A DNA stretch of 49,025 bases from Nocardioides sp. (GCF_030655615.1 NZ_JAURVJ010000109.1:1-49025); one strand, 5' to 3'. Positions 16,846 to 25,087 are shown, counted from the stretch's first letter. The notes: generated from the letters alone by a model not told the origin. Numbers and translations are program-made.

Positions 16846-18060
16846 CTAGCGGATCGGCGCACCCGAGATCGTGCGCGCGATGACGAGCCGCTGGATCTCG
16901 GAGGTGCCCTCGAAGATCGTGTAGATCTTGGCGTCGCGGGCCCAGCGCTCGACGGGGTACTCGCGCGTGAAGCCGTTGCCGCCGAGGATCTGCATGGCCT
17001 GGCCGGTGACCTTGACCGCGGTCTCGGCGGCCATCAGCTTCGACATCGAGCCCTCGGCCGCGTCGAACGACCGGCCCTGGCTGGCCATCCACGCCGCACG
17101 GTGCACGAGCAGGCGGCTGGCGTCGATCGAGACCGCCATGTCGGCGAGCATGAACGCGATCGCCTGGTTCTCGATGATCGCCTTGCCGAACTGCTCGCGG
17201 GTCTTGGCGTAGTCGAGGGCGACCTCGTAGGCCGCCCGCGCGATGCCGACCGCCATCGCGCCGACGGCGGGACGGGTACGCTCGAAGGTCGCCATGCTCG
17301 CGTTGCCGCGGGCACCGGAGCCCTCGCGTACGCGGGCCAGGCGGGCGTCGAGCTTGTCCTTGCCGCCGAGCAGGCAGCGACCGGGCACGCGCACGTTGTC
17401 GAGGACGACCTCGGCGGTGTGGCTGGCCCGGATGCCGTGCTTGTGGAACTTCTGGCCCTGGCTCAGGCCCTTGGTGCCGGGCGGCACGACGAAGCTCGCC
17501 TGGCCGCGGGTCTTGAGGTCGGGGTCGACGACGGCGGTCACGACGTGGACGTCGGCGATGCCGCCGTTGGTCGCCCAGGTCTTGGTGCCGTTGATGATCC
17601 ACTCGTCGGTGGCCTCGTCGTAGCGGGCGCGGGTGCGCATCGCACCGACGTCGCTGCCGGCGTCGGGCTCGGAGGAGCAGAACGCGCCGAGCTTGAGGTC
17701 GCCCGGGGAGCCGAACATCTCGGGGACCCACTCGAGCACCTGCTCCTGGGTTCCGTTGCTGCTCACGCCGGCCGCGGCCAGCGCCGTACCGACGATGGCC
17801 AGCCCGATGCCCGCGTCACCCCAGCAGAGCTCCTCCATCGAGACCGGGATGCCGAGGCCGGTGGGGTCGAAGCCCTGGGTCGCGAAGAAGTCCATCGAGT
17901 AGATGCCGGCCTTGGCCGCCTCCTCGACGACGGGCCAGGGGAACTCCTCCTTCTCGTCCCACTCCGACGCGGCGGGGCGGATGACGTCGGCGGAGAAGCC
18001 GTGGAGCCAGTTCTTCAGCTCGACGTGGTCGGCGGACAGTTCGAACGACGGAGTGGACAC
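16846..18060 (-). CDS. Acyl-CoA dehydrogenase family protein
   Basis: 404-aa FAD enzyme catalysing alpha,beta-dehydrogenation of an acyl-CoA. Marks: CSSEPDAGSDVGAMRTRA (FAD/substrate-binding region), INGTKTWATNGGIADV, TREQFGKAIIENQAIAFMLADM, AMQILGGNGFTREYPVERWA, and IFEGTSEIQRLVIARTI with the usual catalytic Glu in the EGT segment. Length is normal. The open frame runs to 18126, but the GTG at 18060 (STPSFELSADHVELKNWL) is the start supported by the family's N-terminus and by a TATAAC box 9 nt upstream. It is divergent from the secreted beta-propeller gene. The acyl chain specificity cannot be told. Confidence 0.95.
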   Translation of the reverse strand: MSTPSFELSADHVELKNWLHGFSADVIRPAASEWDEKEEFPWPVVEEAAKAGIYSMDFFATQGFDPTGLGIPVSMEELCWGDAGIGLAIVGTALAAAGVSSNGTQEQVLEWVPEMFGSPGDLKLGAFCSSEPDAGSDVGAMRTRARYDEATDEWIINGTKTWATNGGIADVHVVTAVVDPDLKTRGQASFVVPPGTKGLSQGQKFHKHGIRASHTAEVVLDNVRVPGRCLLGGKDKLDARLARVREGSGARGNASMATFERTRPAVGAMAVGIARAAYEVALDYAKTREQFGKAIIENQAIAFMLADMAVSIDASRLLVHRAAWMASQGRSFDAAEGSMSKLMAAETAVKVTGQAMQILGGNGFTREYPVERWARDAKIYTIFEGTSEIQRLVIARTISGAPIR

Positions 18061-18069
18061 GTCGTCGAG

Positions 18070-18075
18070 GTTATA
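18070..18075 (-). promoter_or_regulatory. -10 box TATAAC of the acyl-CoA dehydrogenase gene
   Basis: On the minus strand TATAAC is followed by 9 nt and the GTG start, so the mRNA should be leaderless or nearly so. There is no SD. Confidence 0.55.
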
Positions 18076-18136
18076 CGCGACACGGTGTTGCGCGCGGCCA
18101 ACCAGAAGGATGAGAAGTCCTCTCATGGTCGGGCCC

Positions 18137-18142
18137 TAGCGT
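18137..18142 (+). promoter_or_regulatory. -10 box TAGCGT, leaderless start
   Basis: TAGCGT, then CGGCAC, then the ATG of the secreted beta-propeller gene. Confidence 0.6.
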
Positions 18143-18148
18143 CGGCAC

Positions 18149-19126
18149 ATGACTCTCGGACACCGCTCGATCCTCACCCTGCTCACGACGGCCGTCACGG
18201 CCGCCGCCCTCGCCTCGCCCGTCCTGCCCGCCGCGCCGGCCGGCGCGGAGACGCAGCCGCCCCTGCCCGACTCGATCGCGCTGCCCGACGGCTTCCAGCC
18301 CGAGGGCATCGCCATCCAGGGGCGCTTCGGCTACTTCGGCTCGCGCGACGACGGCGACATCTACCGCGCCAACCTCACCAACGGCAAGGGCAAGCGCATC
18401 AGCGAGGGTCCCGGTACGGCGTCCGTCGGCCTCAAGGTCGGCCCCCGCGACCGGCTCTACGTCTCCGGTGGTGACGCCGGAACGGTGCGCATCGTCAGCG
18501 CGCGGACCGGACGGATCCTGCGCTCGCTCGAGGTGAGCACGGCGACGTCGTTCGTCAACGACGTGGTGCTGACTAGGAACGCGGCGTGGTTCACCGACTC
18601 GGCGGCGCCGAAGCTCTACCGCGTGCCGATCTACGCCGACGGTCGGCTGCCGCGCAAGCGCGACGTGCGCACGATCCGGCTCCGCGGCGACTGGGAGCAG
18701 CCGGCCGCGGGCGAGTTCGGGGCCAACGGCATCACGGAGTCGCCCAGCAACGGGCGGAGCCCCAAGGCGCTCCTCGTGGTCAACTCGACCGACGGCACGC
18801 TCTTCCGGGTGCCGCGCAGCGGCCGGCAGGCCGGCATCGCCGACCGCGTCCTCCTCGGCGGCGCCTCGCTCACCGACGGTGACGGGATGCTGCTCGAGGG
18901 CACCAAGCTGTTCGTCGTGCGCAACCAGCTCAACCGCGTGGCCGTCATCCGGCTGCGCGCGGACGGTGGCCGCGGCACCAAGCTGCGGTCCTTCACCTCG
19001 GACAACTTCGACGTGCCGACGACGATCGCCCGCGGGCGGGGCGGGCTCTACCTGCCCAACGCCCGCTTCACCACGATGCCGACGCCGGAGACGACGTACG
19101 ACGTGACGCGCGTCGGGCGCGGCTGA
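18149..19126 (+). CDS. Secreted SMP-30/gluconolactonase-like beta-propeller protein
   Basis: 325-aa exported protein: signal peptide with core LTLLTTAVTAAALASPVLPA and cleavage near AGAETQ. The mature part reads as six-bladed propeller repeats: PDGFQPEGIAIQGRFGYFGS, GLKVGPRDRLYVSGGDAGTV, TSFVNDVVLTRNAAWFTDS, GEFGANGITESPSNG and LTDGDGMLLEGTKLFVV. These follow the pattern of SMP-30/LRE-like lactonases, where Glu/Asn/Asp residues at blade tips bind a divalent metal. A strict hydrolase activity is not proven. Leaderless start. The last 59 bp overlap the convergent DUF1707 gene. Confidence 0.85.
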   Translation: MTLGHRSILTLLTTAVTAAALASPVLPAAPAGAETQPPLPDSIALPDGFQPEGIAIQGRFGYFGSRDDGDIYRANLTNGKGKRISEGPGTASVGLKVGPRDRLYVSGGDAGTVRIVSARTGRILRSLEVSTATSFVNDVVLTRNAAWFTDSAAPKLYRVPIYADGRLPRKRDVRTIRLRGDWEQPAAGEFGANGITESPSNGRSPKALLVVNSTDGTLFRVPRSGRQAGIADRVLLGGASLTDGDGMLLEGTKLFVVRNQLNRVAVIRLRADGGRGTKLRSFTSDNFDVPTTIARGRGGLYLPNARFTTMPTPETTYDVTRVGRG

Positions 19127-19469
19127 ACAGGCCACAGCCCAGGAAGAAGATGCCGACCCAGAACGGCAGGTGGGTGACCACCGACAGCACCACCAGCAGG
19201 ATCGCCAGCGGCACGAACGGGACCGGGCGCCAGCCGGGGCCGGGACGACGTCCCGGCCCCGCCTGGTGCGGGTGGTGCTGGGTGAGCTGAGCACCCTGGC
19301 CCGGCAGGTCGTCGAACAGCACGGCCAGGTCGCCCTGGGTGCGTGCGGTCCAGACGGCGTCGAGCCGCTCGGCGTGCTCCTCCGGGTCGAGCCGGCCGAC
19401 CGCGGCGTGCTCGGCCAGGGAGGCCGCTGCCCGCTCGCGCTCGACGTCGCCGACCCGCAGGTCGCTCAC
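19068..19469 (-). CDS. DUF1707 SHOCT-like domain membrane protein
   Basis: 133-aa protein. Residues 1-55 form a DUF1707 domain (LRVGDVERERAAASLAEHAAVGRLDPEEHAERLDAVWTART), a helical module common in actinobacterial membrane proteins. It is followed by a Pro/Gly/His linker and two adjacent hydrophobic segments (FVPLAILLVVLSVVTHLPFW and VGIFFLGCGLF). The start is the GTG at 19469, overlapping the PadR stop as GTGA, which shows translational coupling. The larger frame upstream is antisense noise. The 3' end overlaps the beta-propeller gene by 59 bp. Its pairing with a PadR regulator suggests that it is controlled by it. Confidence 0.85.
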   Translation of the reverse strand: MSDLRVGDVERERAAASLAEHAAVGRLDPEEHAERLDAVWTARTQGDLAVLFDDLPGQGAQLTQHHPHQAGPGRRPGPGWRPVPFVPLAILLVVLSVVTHLPFWVGIFFLGCGLFSRARRASRRTSSPASASW

Positions 19470-20248
19470 TGCTCGTCTCCCCGGTCCGTGCCGTCGGTCC
19501 CCTCGGGACCGTCGGCCAGCACGCCGTAGAGGCGCCGCCGGGTGTCGGCGAGGATCTCGATCGCGGCCCGGCGCTGGAGCTCGGAGCCCTGCGTGACGAT
19601 CTGCCACACCGCCGGCATCACCTGGCCGATCTCGGTCTTGAGGTCGGCGTGCTCGGCCTTGCCGGGCTTGGCACCGTCCTTGGTGGCGTCGGCGTCCGCG
19701 CCGGACTCGAACGGCGCCCAGACCGCGGCGACCTCGTCGGCGTGCTCGTCGACGTACGTCTGGCCGGCCTCGGTCAAGCGCAGGCTGCGGCGGCCGCGCT
19801 CGTCGTCGGCCTCGACGAGGCCCTCGTCCTGGAGCTGCTGGATCGTCGGGTAGACCGACCCGGGGCTCGGGCGCCAGCCGCCCTCGCTGCGCTCGGCGAT
19901 CTGCTGGATCACCTGGTAGCCGTTGACCGGCTCCTCCGAGCGGGCCGCGGTGGCCAGCACGTCGAGGATGGCGACGCGGACGTCGCCGCGGCGGACCCGC
20001 GGTCCACGACCGCGCTCGGGCTGGCCCATGCCGAACAGGCCGGCCACCCACGGGGGCGGTCCGCCGGCAGAGCCGCCGGGTCCGCCCATCGGGCCGCCGC
20101 GTCCTCCGCGGCCACGGCCCTCGAAGGGACCATCGGCCCATCCGGGGCCGCCCCAGCCACCGCGGCGGCCTCCGCCGTGCTGGCGCCAGGGGCGACCCTC
20201 GCTGTCGGGCCCGGAGGCCCATTCCTTGTTGCGTCCTTGGTGTCCCAT
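19466..20248 (-). CDS. PadR family transcriptional regulator
   Basis: 260-aa regulator. A Gly/Arg/Trp-rich low-complexity N-terminus of about 85 residues (WRQHGGGRRGGWGGPGWADG and similar) precedes the winged helix: VRRGDVRVAILDVLATAARS, NGYQVIQQIAERSEGGWRPS, PGSVYPTIQQLQDEGLVEAD and RRSLRLTEAGQTYVDEHADEV. The C-terminal helices would form the dimer coiled coil. The start ATG at 20248 follows GAGAGG. Upstream, at 20274-20310, lie overlapping inverted repeats that are the probable autoregulatory operator. It is the first gene of a two-gene operon with the DUF1707 membrane protein. Confidence 0.95.
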   Translation of the reverse strand: MGHQGRNKEWASGPDSEGRPWRQHGGGRRGGWGGPGWADGPFEGRGRGGRGGPMGGPGGSAGGPPPWVAGLFGMGQPERGRGPRVRRGDVRVAILDVLATAARSEEPVNGYQVIQQIAERSEGGWRPSPGSVYPTIQQLQDEGLVEADDERGRRSLRLTEAGQTYVDEHADEVAAVWAPFESGADADATKDGAKPGKAEHADLKTEIGQVMPAVWQIVTQGSELQRRAAIEILADTRRRLYGVLADGPEGTDGTDRGDEQ

Positions 20249-20273
20249 GGTGGGACCTCTCTTTCTGTTTGAG

Positions 20274-20310
20274 GTTATCGCGAACCTTCTTGAGTAGTTC
20301 GCGATATATC
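20274..20310. promoter_or_regulatory. PadR operator candidate: two overlapping palindromes
   Basis: TATCGCGAAC (20274-20283) and GTTCGCGATA (20295-20304) are perfect 10-bp arms with an 11-bp spacer. The right arm overlaps a second perfect palindrome, GCGATATATCGC (20299-20310). They lie 26-62 bp upstream of the padR start, over its presumed promoter. Confidence 0.65.
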
Positions 20311-20379
20311 GCAACCGTACGCCAACTGTGCGGCCCGCGCAAGGTTGGACGTCCCGGCCGGTTGCCGGCGTGGCCGACG

Positions 20380-20385
20380 TAGGGT
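20380..20385 (+). promoter_or_regulatory. -10 box TAGGGT, leaderless start
   Basis: TAGGGT, then CCGGCC, then the ATG of the lipoprotein gene. Confidence 0.55.
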
Positions 20386-20391
20386 CCGGCC

Positions 20392-21084
20392 ATGCGACTC
20401 CTCGTGGCCGCCGGGACCCTCGCGATCGGCCTGCTGCTCAGCGCCTGCGGCGACGATCGCGACCCGGGGGACGGGACCCGGATCGACCCGGAGCCCCGGG
20501 TCAGCGAGCACGTGCCGACCTCGGGGGCGGGGGCCGGAGCCGCGGGCTCCTACGACTTGGTCTTCGAGAGCGGCGCCGATGTCGCCAACTGCATCGGCGT
20601 CGTGGAGGGAGTGTCGATCGAGGAGGTCCTGGAGCGGTACGGCGCCGACACGGGCCGCGAGCTCGACCCCGAGTCCGACGCGGCGTACGGCTTCTCGATC
20701 GCCGCCGTCGCCGTGGACGGCGGGGTCGTCACCGTCGAGCCCAACGGCTTCCAGTGCTCGCGGCCCAAGAAGCTGCAGAGGGTGGCCGACGGACACCCGG
20801 CGGCGAGCGTCTTCTGGAACGTGGAGAGCGACAACGCCTTCACCCTGGTCCGCCCTGGCCGGCCCCCGGTCAGCGTCGACCTCTACGACGCCTTCCCCGA
20901 GATGGGCACGCCCGACGTGACCGAGGTCGGGCTTCCGAAGGGGCTGCAGGCGCTGTGGCAGGAGGCCGGCTCGGCCGAGGTCGAGCCGTGGGCGGCCGGG
21001 CTGGCGATGGTGGAGAAGACGACCGGGATCGTCGTACCGCGCGAGGCGGTCGAGGCTCCCGGACCGCTCTACCTGCTCCGCTGA
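20392..21084 (+). CDS. Putative lipoprotein
   Basis: 230-aa protein with a lipoprotein signal: MRLLVAAGTLAIGLLLSAC, lipobox LSAC with Cys19 as the lipidation site. The mature part has a low-complexity Gly/Ala/Asp stretch, then YDLVFESGADVANCIGVVEG, SIEEVLERYGAD and VDGGVVTVEPNGFQCS. The segment around VVEGVSIEEVLERYGA loosely resembles DUF6461 domains, which I offer only as a hint. Two further Cys residues could form a disulphide. The stop is followed within 5 bp by a TTATCCACA sequence that belongs to the upstream region of the HNH gene. Confidence 0.8.
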   Translation: MRLLVAAGTLAIGLLLSACGDDRDPGDGTRIDPEPRVSEHVPTSGAGAGAAGSYDLVFESGADVANCIGVVEGVSIEEVLERYGADTGRELDPESDAAYGFSIAAVAVDGGVVTVEPNGFQCSRPKKLQRVADGHPAASVFWNVESDNAFTLVRPGRPPVSVDLYDAFPEMGTPDVTEVGLPKGLQALWQEAGSAEVEPWAAGLAMVEKTTGIVVPREAVEAPGPLYLLR

Positions 21085-21088
21085 AAAG

Positions 21089-21110
21089 TTATCCACAACC
21101 CCTGTGGTTG
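21089..21110. promoter_or_regulatory. DnaA-box-like TTATCCACA with inverted repeat
   Basis: TTATCCACA (21089-21097) matches the DnaA-box consensus. It overlaps CCACA-N5-TGTGG (21093-21107) and CAACC-N5-GGTTG (21096-21110). It lies 50-71 bp upstream of the DUF222-HNH start. A single box is no evidence of a replication origin. Confidence 0.4.
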
Positions 21111-21159
21111 AGCCTGATTCTCACCCAGAACTGTCGGTGGTCAGTGCTGGACTAGACCC

Positions 21160-22395
21160 ATGGCCGAGCACACCGACACCCCCCGATCGGGACACCCGAT
21201 CGAGGCGTTCCTGTGCTCGGTCCTCGACGACCTCAAGGGCCTCGCCGACGTCCCGACCTGGTCGATGGACGGCGCCACCACCACCCGCGTCGTCCGCCTC
21301 GCCGCCCAGGTGGCCGCCGGCGTCGCCGAGGTCGAGGCGCGCTCCATCGGCCAGGCCGACACCCTCGACCTCACCGGCGCGACCCAGTGCCGCAACCTGC
21401 CGCGGTGGGTGCAGCAGACCACCGGGGTCACCCGTCGTACAGCGTCGGCCAAGGTCCGCCTCGCCACGTCGCTCCGCGACCTCGAGCCGACGCGGGCTGC
21501 CACCGCCCGCGGCGAGATCCACGCCGAGCAGGCCCAGACCATCGCCCACCAGGTCGCCAAGCTCGATGACGAGCGCGTCCCCGCCCCCGACCAGGCGCGC
21601 GCCGAGGCGTTCCTCCTCGACCAGGCCACCACCGGCGGCCACGACGCCGACGCGCTGGCCCAGCTGGGCCAGGCGATCTGGGAGCGCCTCGACCCCGAGG
21701 GCGCCGAGGAGCGCGAGGCCAAGGCGCTCGAGGACCAGGAGGCCCGGGCCCGCGGGAAGACGCGGCTGTCGATGGGCGACGACGGCGAGGGCCTGACCCA
21801 CGGCCGCTTCACCCTCCCCACCGCGGTGGCCGCCGCGTTCCGCAAGCAGCTGCACGCCCTCGCCGCCCCCAAGCACGTCCGCGCCGAGCAGGGCGCCGGG
21901 TCCTACGACTGGAAGACTCCCAGCGCCGAGCGCCTGGGGCCGGCGTTCGTCGAGTGGATCGAGACCTACGACCCGAAGCAGCTGCCCAAGATCGGGGGCC
22001 TGTCAGCGACCGTGGTCGTCATCGGCGACTGGGAGATCCTCAACGGCAAGGTCAAGGCCGCCACCCTCGAGACCGGCGAGCGGATCAGCCACACCGAGTT
22101 CCTCCGCATGGCCTGCGACGCCGGCGTCATCCCCGCCTGGATGAACGCCAACGGCGAGTGCCTCGCCCTCGGCCGCAAGCACCGCTTCCACACCCCCGCA
22201 CAACGCCTCGCCGCGATCATCGAGCAGCTCGTCTGCCAGCACCCCGACTGCGACGTCCCCGGCTACCTCTGCCACGCCCACCACCGGGTTCCGTGGAGCA
22301 GGGGTGGCGGCACCGACCTGCGTACGACGCAGCTGCTCTGCCCGTTCCACCACGCGAAAGCGCACGAGGACGGCGAGGATCCGATGCGGACGTGA
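21160..22395 (+). CDS. HNH endonuclease signature protein, DUF222/13E12 repeat family
   Basis: 411-aa protein of the REP13E12 family, present in many copies in actinobacterial genomes. The N-terminal helical DUF222 domain (about 20-330) includes LPRWVQQTTGVTRRTASAKV and GEIHAEQAQTIAHQVAKLDD. The C-terminal HNH nuclease motif reads CQHPDCDVPGYLCHAHHRVP, WSRGGGTDLRTTQLLCPFHH and AKAHEDG, with the Cys pairs and the HH/H residues all intact. The function is unsettled; these genes often spread within genomes and act as recombination hotspots. It starts 75 bp after the lipoprotein stop, and no SD is seen before the ATG. An intact rather than decayed copy. Confidence 0.95.
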   Translation: MAEHTDTPRSGHPIEAFLCSVLDDLKGLADVPTWSMDGATTTRVVRLAAQVAAGVAEVEARSIGQADTLDLTGATQCRNLPRWVQQTTGVTRRTASAKVRLATSLRDLEPTRAATARGEIHAEQAQTIAHQVAKLDDERVPAPDQARAEAFLLDQATTGGHDADALAQLGQAIWERLDPEGAEEREAKALEDQEARARGKTRLSMGDDGEGLTHGRFTLPTAVAAAFRKQLHALAAPKHVRAEQGAGSYDWKTPSAERLGPAFVEWIETYDPKQLPKIGGLSATVVVIGDWEILNGKVKAATLETGERISHTEFLRMACDAGVIPAWMNANGECLALGRKHRFHTPAQRLAAIIEQLVCQHPDCDVPGYLCHAHHRVPWSRGGGTDLRTTQLLCPFHHAKAHEDGEDPMRT

Positions 22396-22510
22396 GGCTG
22401 ATGCGCTCGCCTCATCTCACTCGGTAGCCCAGAGCCGATCGGCAGTCGCCCGATCCAGTCATCCTGCGCGCAGCTGGGTTCGCACGTGCCCGTCTCCGCC
22501 AGGCCGGCGC

Positions 22511-22548
22511 CGAAGACCCCGAGCCCCGAGCGGGTCCTCGGGCTCTTC
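22511..22548. terminator. Hairpin between convergent genes
   Basis: GAGCCCCGAG (22521-22530) pairs with CTCGGGCTC (22538-22546) with one bulged C, and flanking AAGAC/TCTTC extends it loosely. It lies just before the stop of the convergent lipoprotein gene and about 115 bp after the HNH stop. The rest of 22396-22510 shows nothing recognisable. Confidence 0.5.
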
Positions 22549-23752
22549 AGTAGGGGAGGACGGTGTCGTTCGCGAGCACGTAGTCGTCCCCGACCACGAT
22601 CGGGACGTCGACGTCGTGGGTGCCGGCGACCTTCCCGTTCCGACCGACCGCAAGGACCTCCCCACCGACGAGGTGGAAGACGTAGTCGTCACTCGTAGCG
22701 ATCCGGGTGTACTCCGCCATCTCGGCCTCGAACGCCGACGTCGGCACCGTGGCCGGCTCGCGGTCACCGTCAGCGAGCGTGTGCTGACCTTCAGCGTCGT
22801 ACCAGACGAGAAGGTCTGCCTCGAGAGACTGGCTCGGCACCGTCGTCGCGAACGGCTCGGTGGCTCCCGACGCCAGGTCGACGACGTCGGTGCCGTCGCC
22901 GGACTCGTCGGAGACCAGCAGGACGTCGTCGAGCATCGCCTGGAGGACCTGTCCATCGGCCCCCACCCACGTCTCCTCGCCGGTGGTCTCATCGAGCACG
23001 ACGGTGCTCGCCCCCCGGGTCACGACGACCCGCCCGTGTCCCACTGCGTACGGCTCGTCGTCGGTGGTGCGCCACCGCTCGGCGCCGGTGCCCGTGTCGA
23101 GACCGACGAGCGCTGGGGGGTTCCTGCCGAGGTCGTCGACGTAGCTCACGACGGTGGCGTCGGCGTCGGTCGCCGCGACGACGACGATCGGGTTGCCGGC
23201 GCCGGTGCTCCACCGCCACAGCGGCCGGCCGGTGGACTGGTCGAAGGCCTCTAGGCCGTGCTCCTCACGTGCCCCCGTGCACCGACGCCCGGGCGCCCCG
23301 GAGTCGCAGGTGTACTCGGAGAAGGGCACCAGCACCGGGTCACGGCCGCCGGTGCCCATGGAGGCCTGAGTCAGGCTGTAGGAGATGTACCCGCCTGGGA
23401 TCTGACGCGACGGCGACCCGGTGAGGGTCCAGAGCTCCTTGCCCGTCGTGCGGGAGTAGACCGCCGTGGTGCGCTGCGTCGCGCGAGGGCCGCCGCGCAG
23501 CTCGTAGGTCAGGATCGAGGTCGCGCTCACCGTGGTCACGTCGGTCCTCCGCCCGGGCACGGCGGTCCACTGCGCCGCCCCGGGCTCGAACGCCGGGGCC
23601 GGCTCGATGACGGTCGCCGCAGTCGAGGGCGTCGGCGTCGTCGGTGTCGTGGGCGGCTCGTCGTCGCTGCACGCCGCCGTCGAGACGACCAGACCGATCG
23701 CCATGGCCAGGCCGACGGCACGGCGGGACCGGGACGCGGGTTGCATGCCCAT
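22547..23752 (-). CDS. PQQ-like beta-propeller lipoprotein
   Basis: 401-aa lipoprotein. The signal RRAVGLAMAIGLVVSTAAC has lipobox STAAC and is followed by SDDEPP and a Thr/Pro linker. The mature part shows PQQ/quinoprotein-like blades with the repeated form '...GxExW': TTGKELWTLTGS, STGRPLWRWSTGAGN, TGTGAERWRTTDDE, TGEETWVGADGQ. Such proteins act as surface scaffolds or sensors; no catalytic residues can be pointed out. Possible starts are GTG 23755, ATG 23752 and ATG 23746; GGGAAG lies just upstream. The C-terminus (YVLANDTVLPY) closes the last blade. Transcribed alone. Confidence 0.85.
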   Translation of the reverse strand: MGMQPASRSRRAVGLAMAIGLVVSTAACSDDEPPTTPTTPTPSTAATVIEPAPAFEPGAAQWTAVPGRRTDVTTVSATSILTYELRGGPRATQRTTAVYSRTTGKELWTLTGSPSRQIPGGYISYSLTQASMGTGGRDPVLVPFSEYTCDSGAPGRRCTGAREEHGLEAFDQSTGRPLWRWSTGAGNPIVVVAATDADATVVSYVDDLGRNPPALVGLDTGTGAERWRTTDDEPYAVGHGRVVVTRGASTVVLDETTGEETWVGADGQVLQAMLDDVLLVSDESGDGTDVVDLASGATEPFATTVPSQSLEADLLVWYDAEGQHTLADGDREPATVPTSAFEAEMAEYTRIATSDDYVFHLVGGEVLAVGRNGKVAGTHDVDVPIVVGDDYVLANDTVLPY

Positions 23753-24060
23753 CACTTCCCGACCGGGTCAGGGTGCAAACCGGGGACGTCTCCATTCTGC
23801 GAGTCGCACGACCCGCGTCTGTCCGCCGGCAGTGGGCAGCTCGAGGCGCCCTCGGGCAGCCGAGAACCGCCGCGGGTGTCGGTGTGCCGGGCCAGTCAGT
23901 CGTGAGAGCCCGACCCTGGCGCCGTGTGGCACACGGACACTCCCACCGTTGCCCTGCAGAGCGGTGCAGCACCAAGGGCGAGCAAGGGGCGGTTCACCGA
24001 CCGGGACACCTCACGCAGAGGGCAGGTCCACGCTGGCCGCGCCTCGGGAAGCTACCCCGC
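23753..24060. other. Intergenic region without recognised content
   Basis: About 308 bp between two minus-strand genes. It must hold the promoter of the PQQ-like lipoprotein gene near its left end, but no good -10/-35 pair stands out. No RNA gene, repeat or conserved small gene was seen. The frames open here show no ribosome site. Confidence 0.5.
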
Positions 24061-24921
24061 TCAGACCCCGACCTTGCGGAAGAAGTCCAGACAGGTCTGG
24101 GCGACCTCCTGCCAGCCTGAGTCGATCGTGATCGAGTGTCCTCGCCCCGGGACCTCGGCGAACTCGGTCACCGAGTGTTGGTTCTTGGCCTGCTTCTTGT
24201 AGGTCGCGCGGGCGATCGCCGGCGGCGCCTGGTGGTCCTCCTCCCCCACCAGGACCAGCATCGGTCCGCGGTCCTCGCCCTTCTTCCTGGCCTTCACCTC
24301 GCTGCCGGGGTTGACGTTGGCGAAGGCGGCCTGGAACAGCGGGATACCCGAGCCGGCGACGTGGAACTGCTCGTAGAGCTCCTTGGCCTCCTGCTCGTCG
24401 ACCGAGCTCGCGAAGCCGAACCGGAACTGGTCGCAGGTCAGGGTGATGGCCCGGGCGCGGTTGGCCGGGTTCGCCAAGACCGGTGCGGCTGCCTTCAGCG
24501 CGTTGACAGGCAGCGGAAGGACTCCCCGTGAGGGCGCCGGCGAGATGGCGCAGGTCGCGGCCGACAGCCCTCGTCCGGCGAGGATCTGCACCAGGACGCC
24601 TCCGAAGGAGTGGCCGATGATCGCCGGCTTCCGGTCGAGCCGCTCGATGATCGCCTGCTGGTAGGCCGCGACGTCACCGACGCTCTTGCCGGCGAAGACG
24701 TCGGGGTGGGAGCGGGCGTCCTCGATGCTCTCCGGGTCGTCGGGCCAGCCGGGGGTCACGGCCGTGTAGCCGGCGTCCTCGAAGAACGCCGCCCACCTGT
24801 CCCAGCTCGAGTCGAGGAGCCAGAGTCCGTGGACGAGCACCACCGGCTGCTTCCCGGAGGCGTTGGCGCGCTCCACCTCGGCGAGCTCGGCCGGTTTGGG
24901 GGTCGTGGTGCTGTCGGACAT
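24061..24921 (-). CDS. Alpha/beta fold hydrolase
   Basis: 286-aa cytoplasmic alpha/beta hydrolase. Oxyanion region VVLVHGLWLLDSSWDRWAAF, nucleophile elbow IIGHSFGGVLVQILAG, acid Asp in VLVGEEDHQAPP, base His in VPGRGHSITIDSGW. The lid region contains RAITLTCDQFRFGFASSVDE. It resembles haloalkane dehalogenase/peroxidase-like hydrolases, but the substrate is unknown. The start ATG 24921 has GAGAGG upstream and a TACGTT -10 box at 24952-24957. It is divergent from an AraC regulator gene, which probably controls it. Confidence 0.92.
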   Translation of the reverse strand: MSDSTTTPKPAELAEVERANASGKQPVVLVHGLWLLDSSWDRWAAFFEDAGYTAVTPGWPDDPESIEDARSHPDVFAGKSVGDVAAYQQAIIERLDRKPAIIGHSFGGVLVQILAGRGLSAATCAISPAPSRGVLPLPVNALKAAAPVLANPANRARAITLTCDQFRFGFASSVDEQEAKELYEQFHVAGSGIPLFQAAFANVNPGSEVKARKKGEDRGPMLVLVGEEDHQAPPAIARATYKKQAKNQHSVTEFAEVPGRGHSITIDSGWQEVAQTCLDFFRKVGV

Positions 24922-24987
24922 CGGGTGCGCCTCTCGTCGGGAATGCTGGCCAACGTAGGAGCCGGGCCGGGACCCAGACGGTCTGCG

Positions 24988-25016
24988 CGTGCATGGTCCT
25001 GTGCTGGCTGTGCACG
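24988..25016. promoter_or_regulatory. Inverted repeat in the hydrolase/AraC divergent region
   Basis: CGTGCA (24988-24993) and TGCACG (25011-25016) face each other over 17 bp, about 31 bp beyond the hydrolase -10 box, the usual place for an activator site of the AraC type. TAGGCT at 25046-25051 is the likely -10 of the regulator gene. Confidence 0.4.
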
Positions 25017-25087
25017 GAGGTCGGGACACCGGGCCGCCGTCGCTCTAGGCTCCTGCCCAGCAACAGCTCCAGCATCGGAGGTCGGTC

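Noticed and set aside
19470..20393. N-terminal extension of the DUF1707 frame to 20393
   Set aside because: It overlaps the whole PadR gene in another frame and is Arg/Gly/Pro-rich. The GTG coupled to the PadR stop is the real start.
21089..21097. Replication origin suggested by TTATCCACA
   Set aside because: Only one box is present, with no AT-rich region and no dnaA/dnaN genes nearby.
23532..24131. Plus-strand gene in the gap before the hydrolase
   Set aside because: Arg/Pro/Ser-rich composition, overlaps the lipoprotein gene start antisense, and has no ribosome site.
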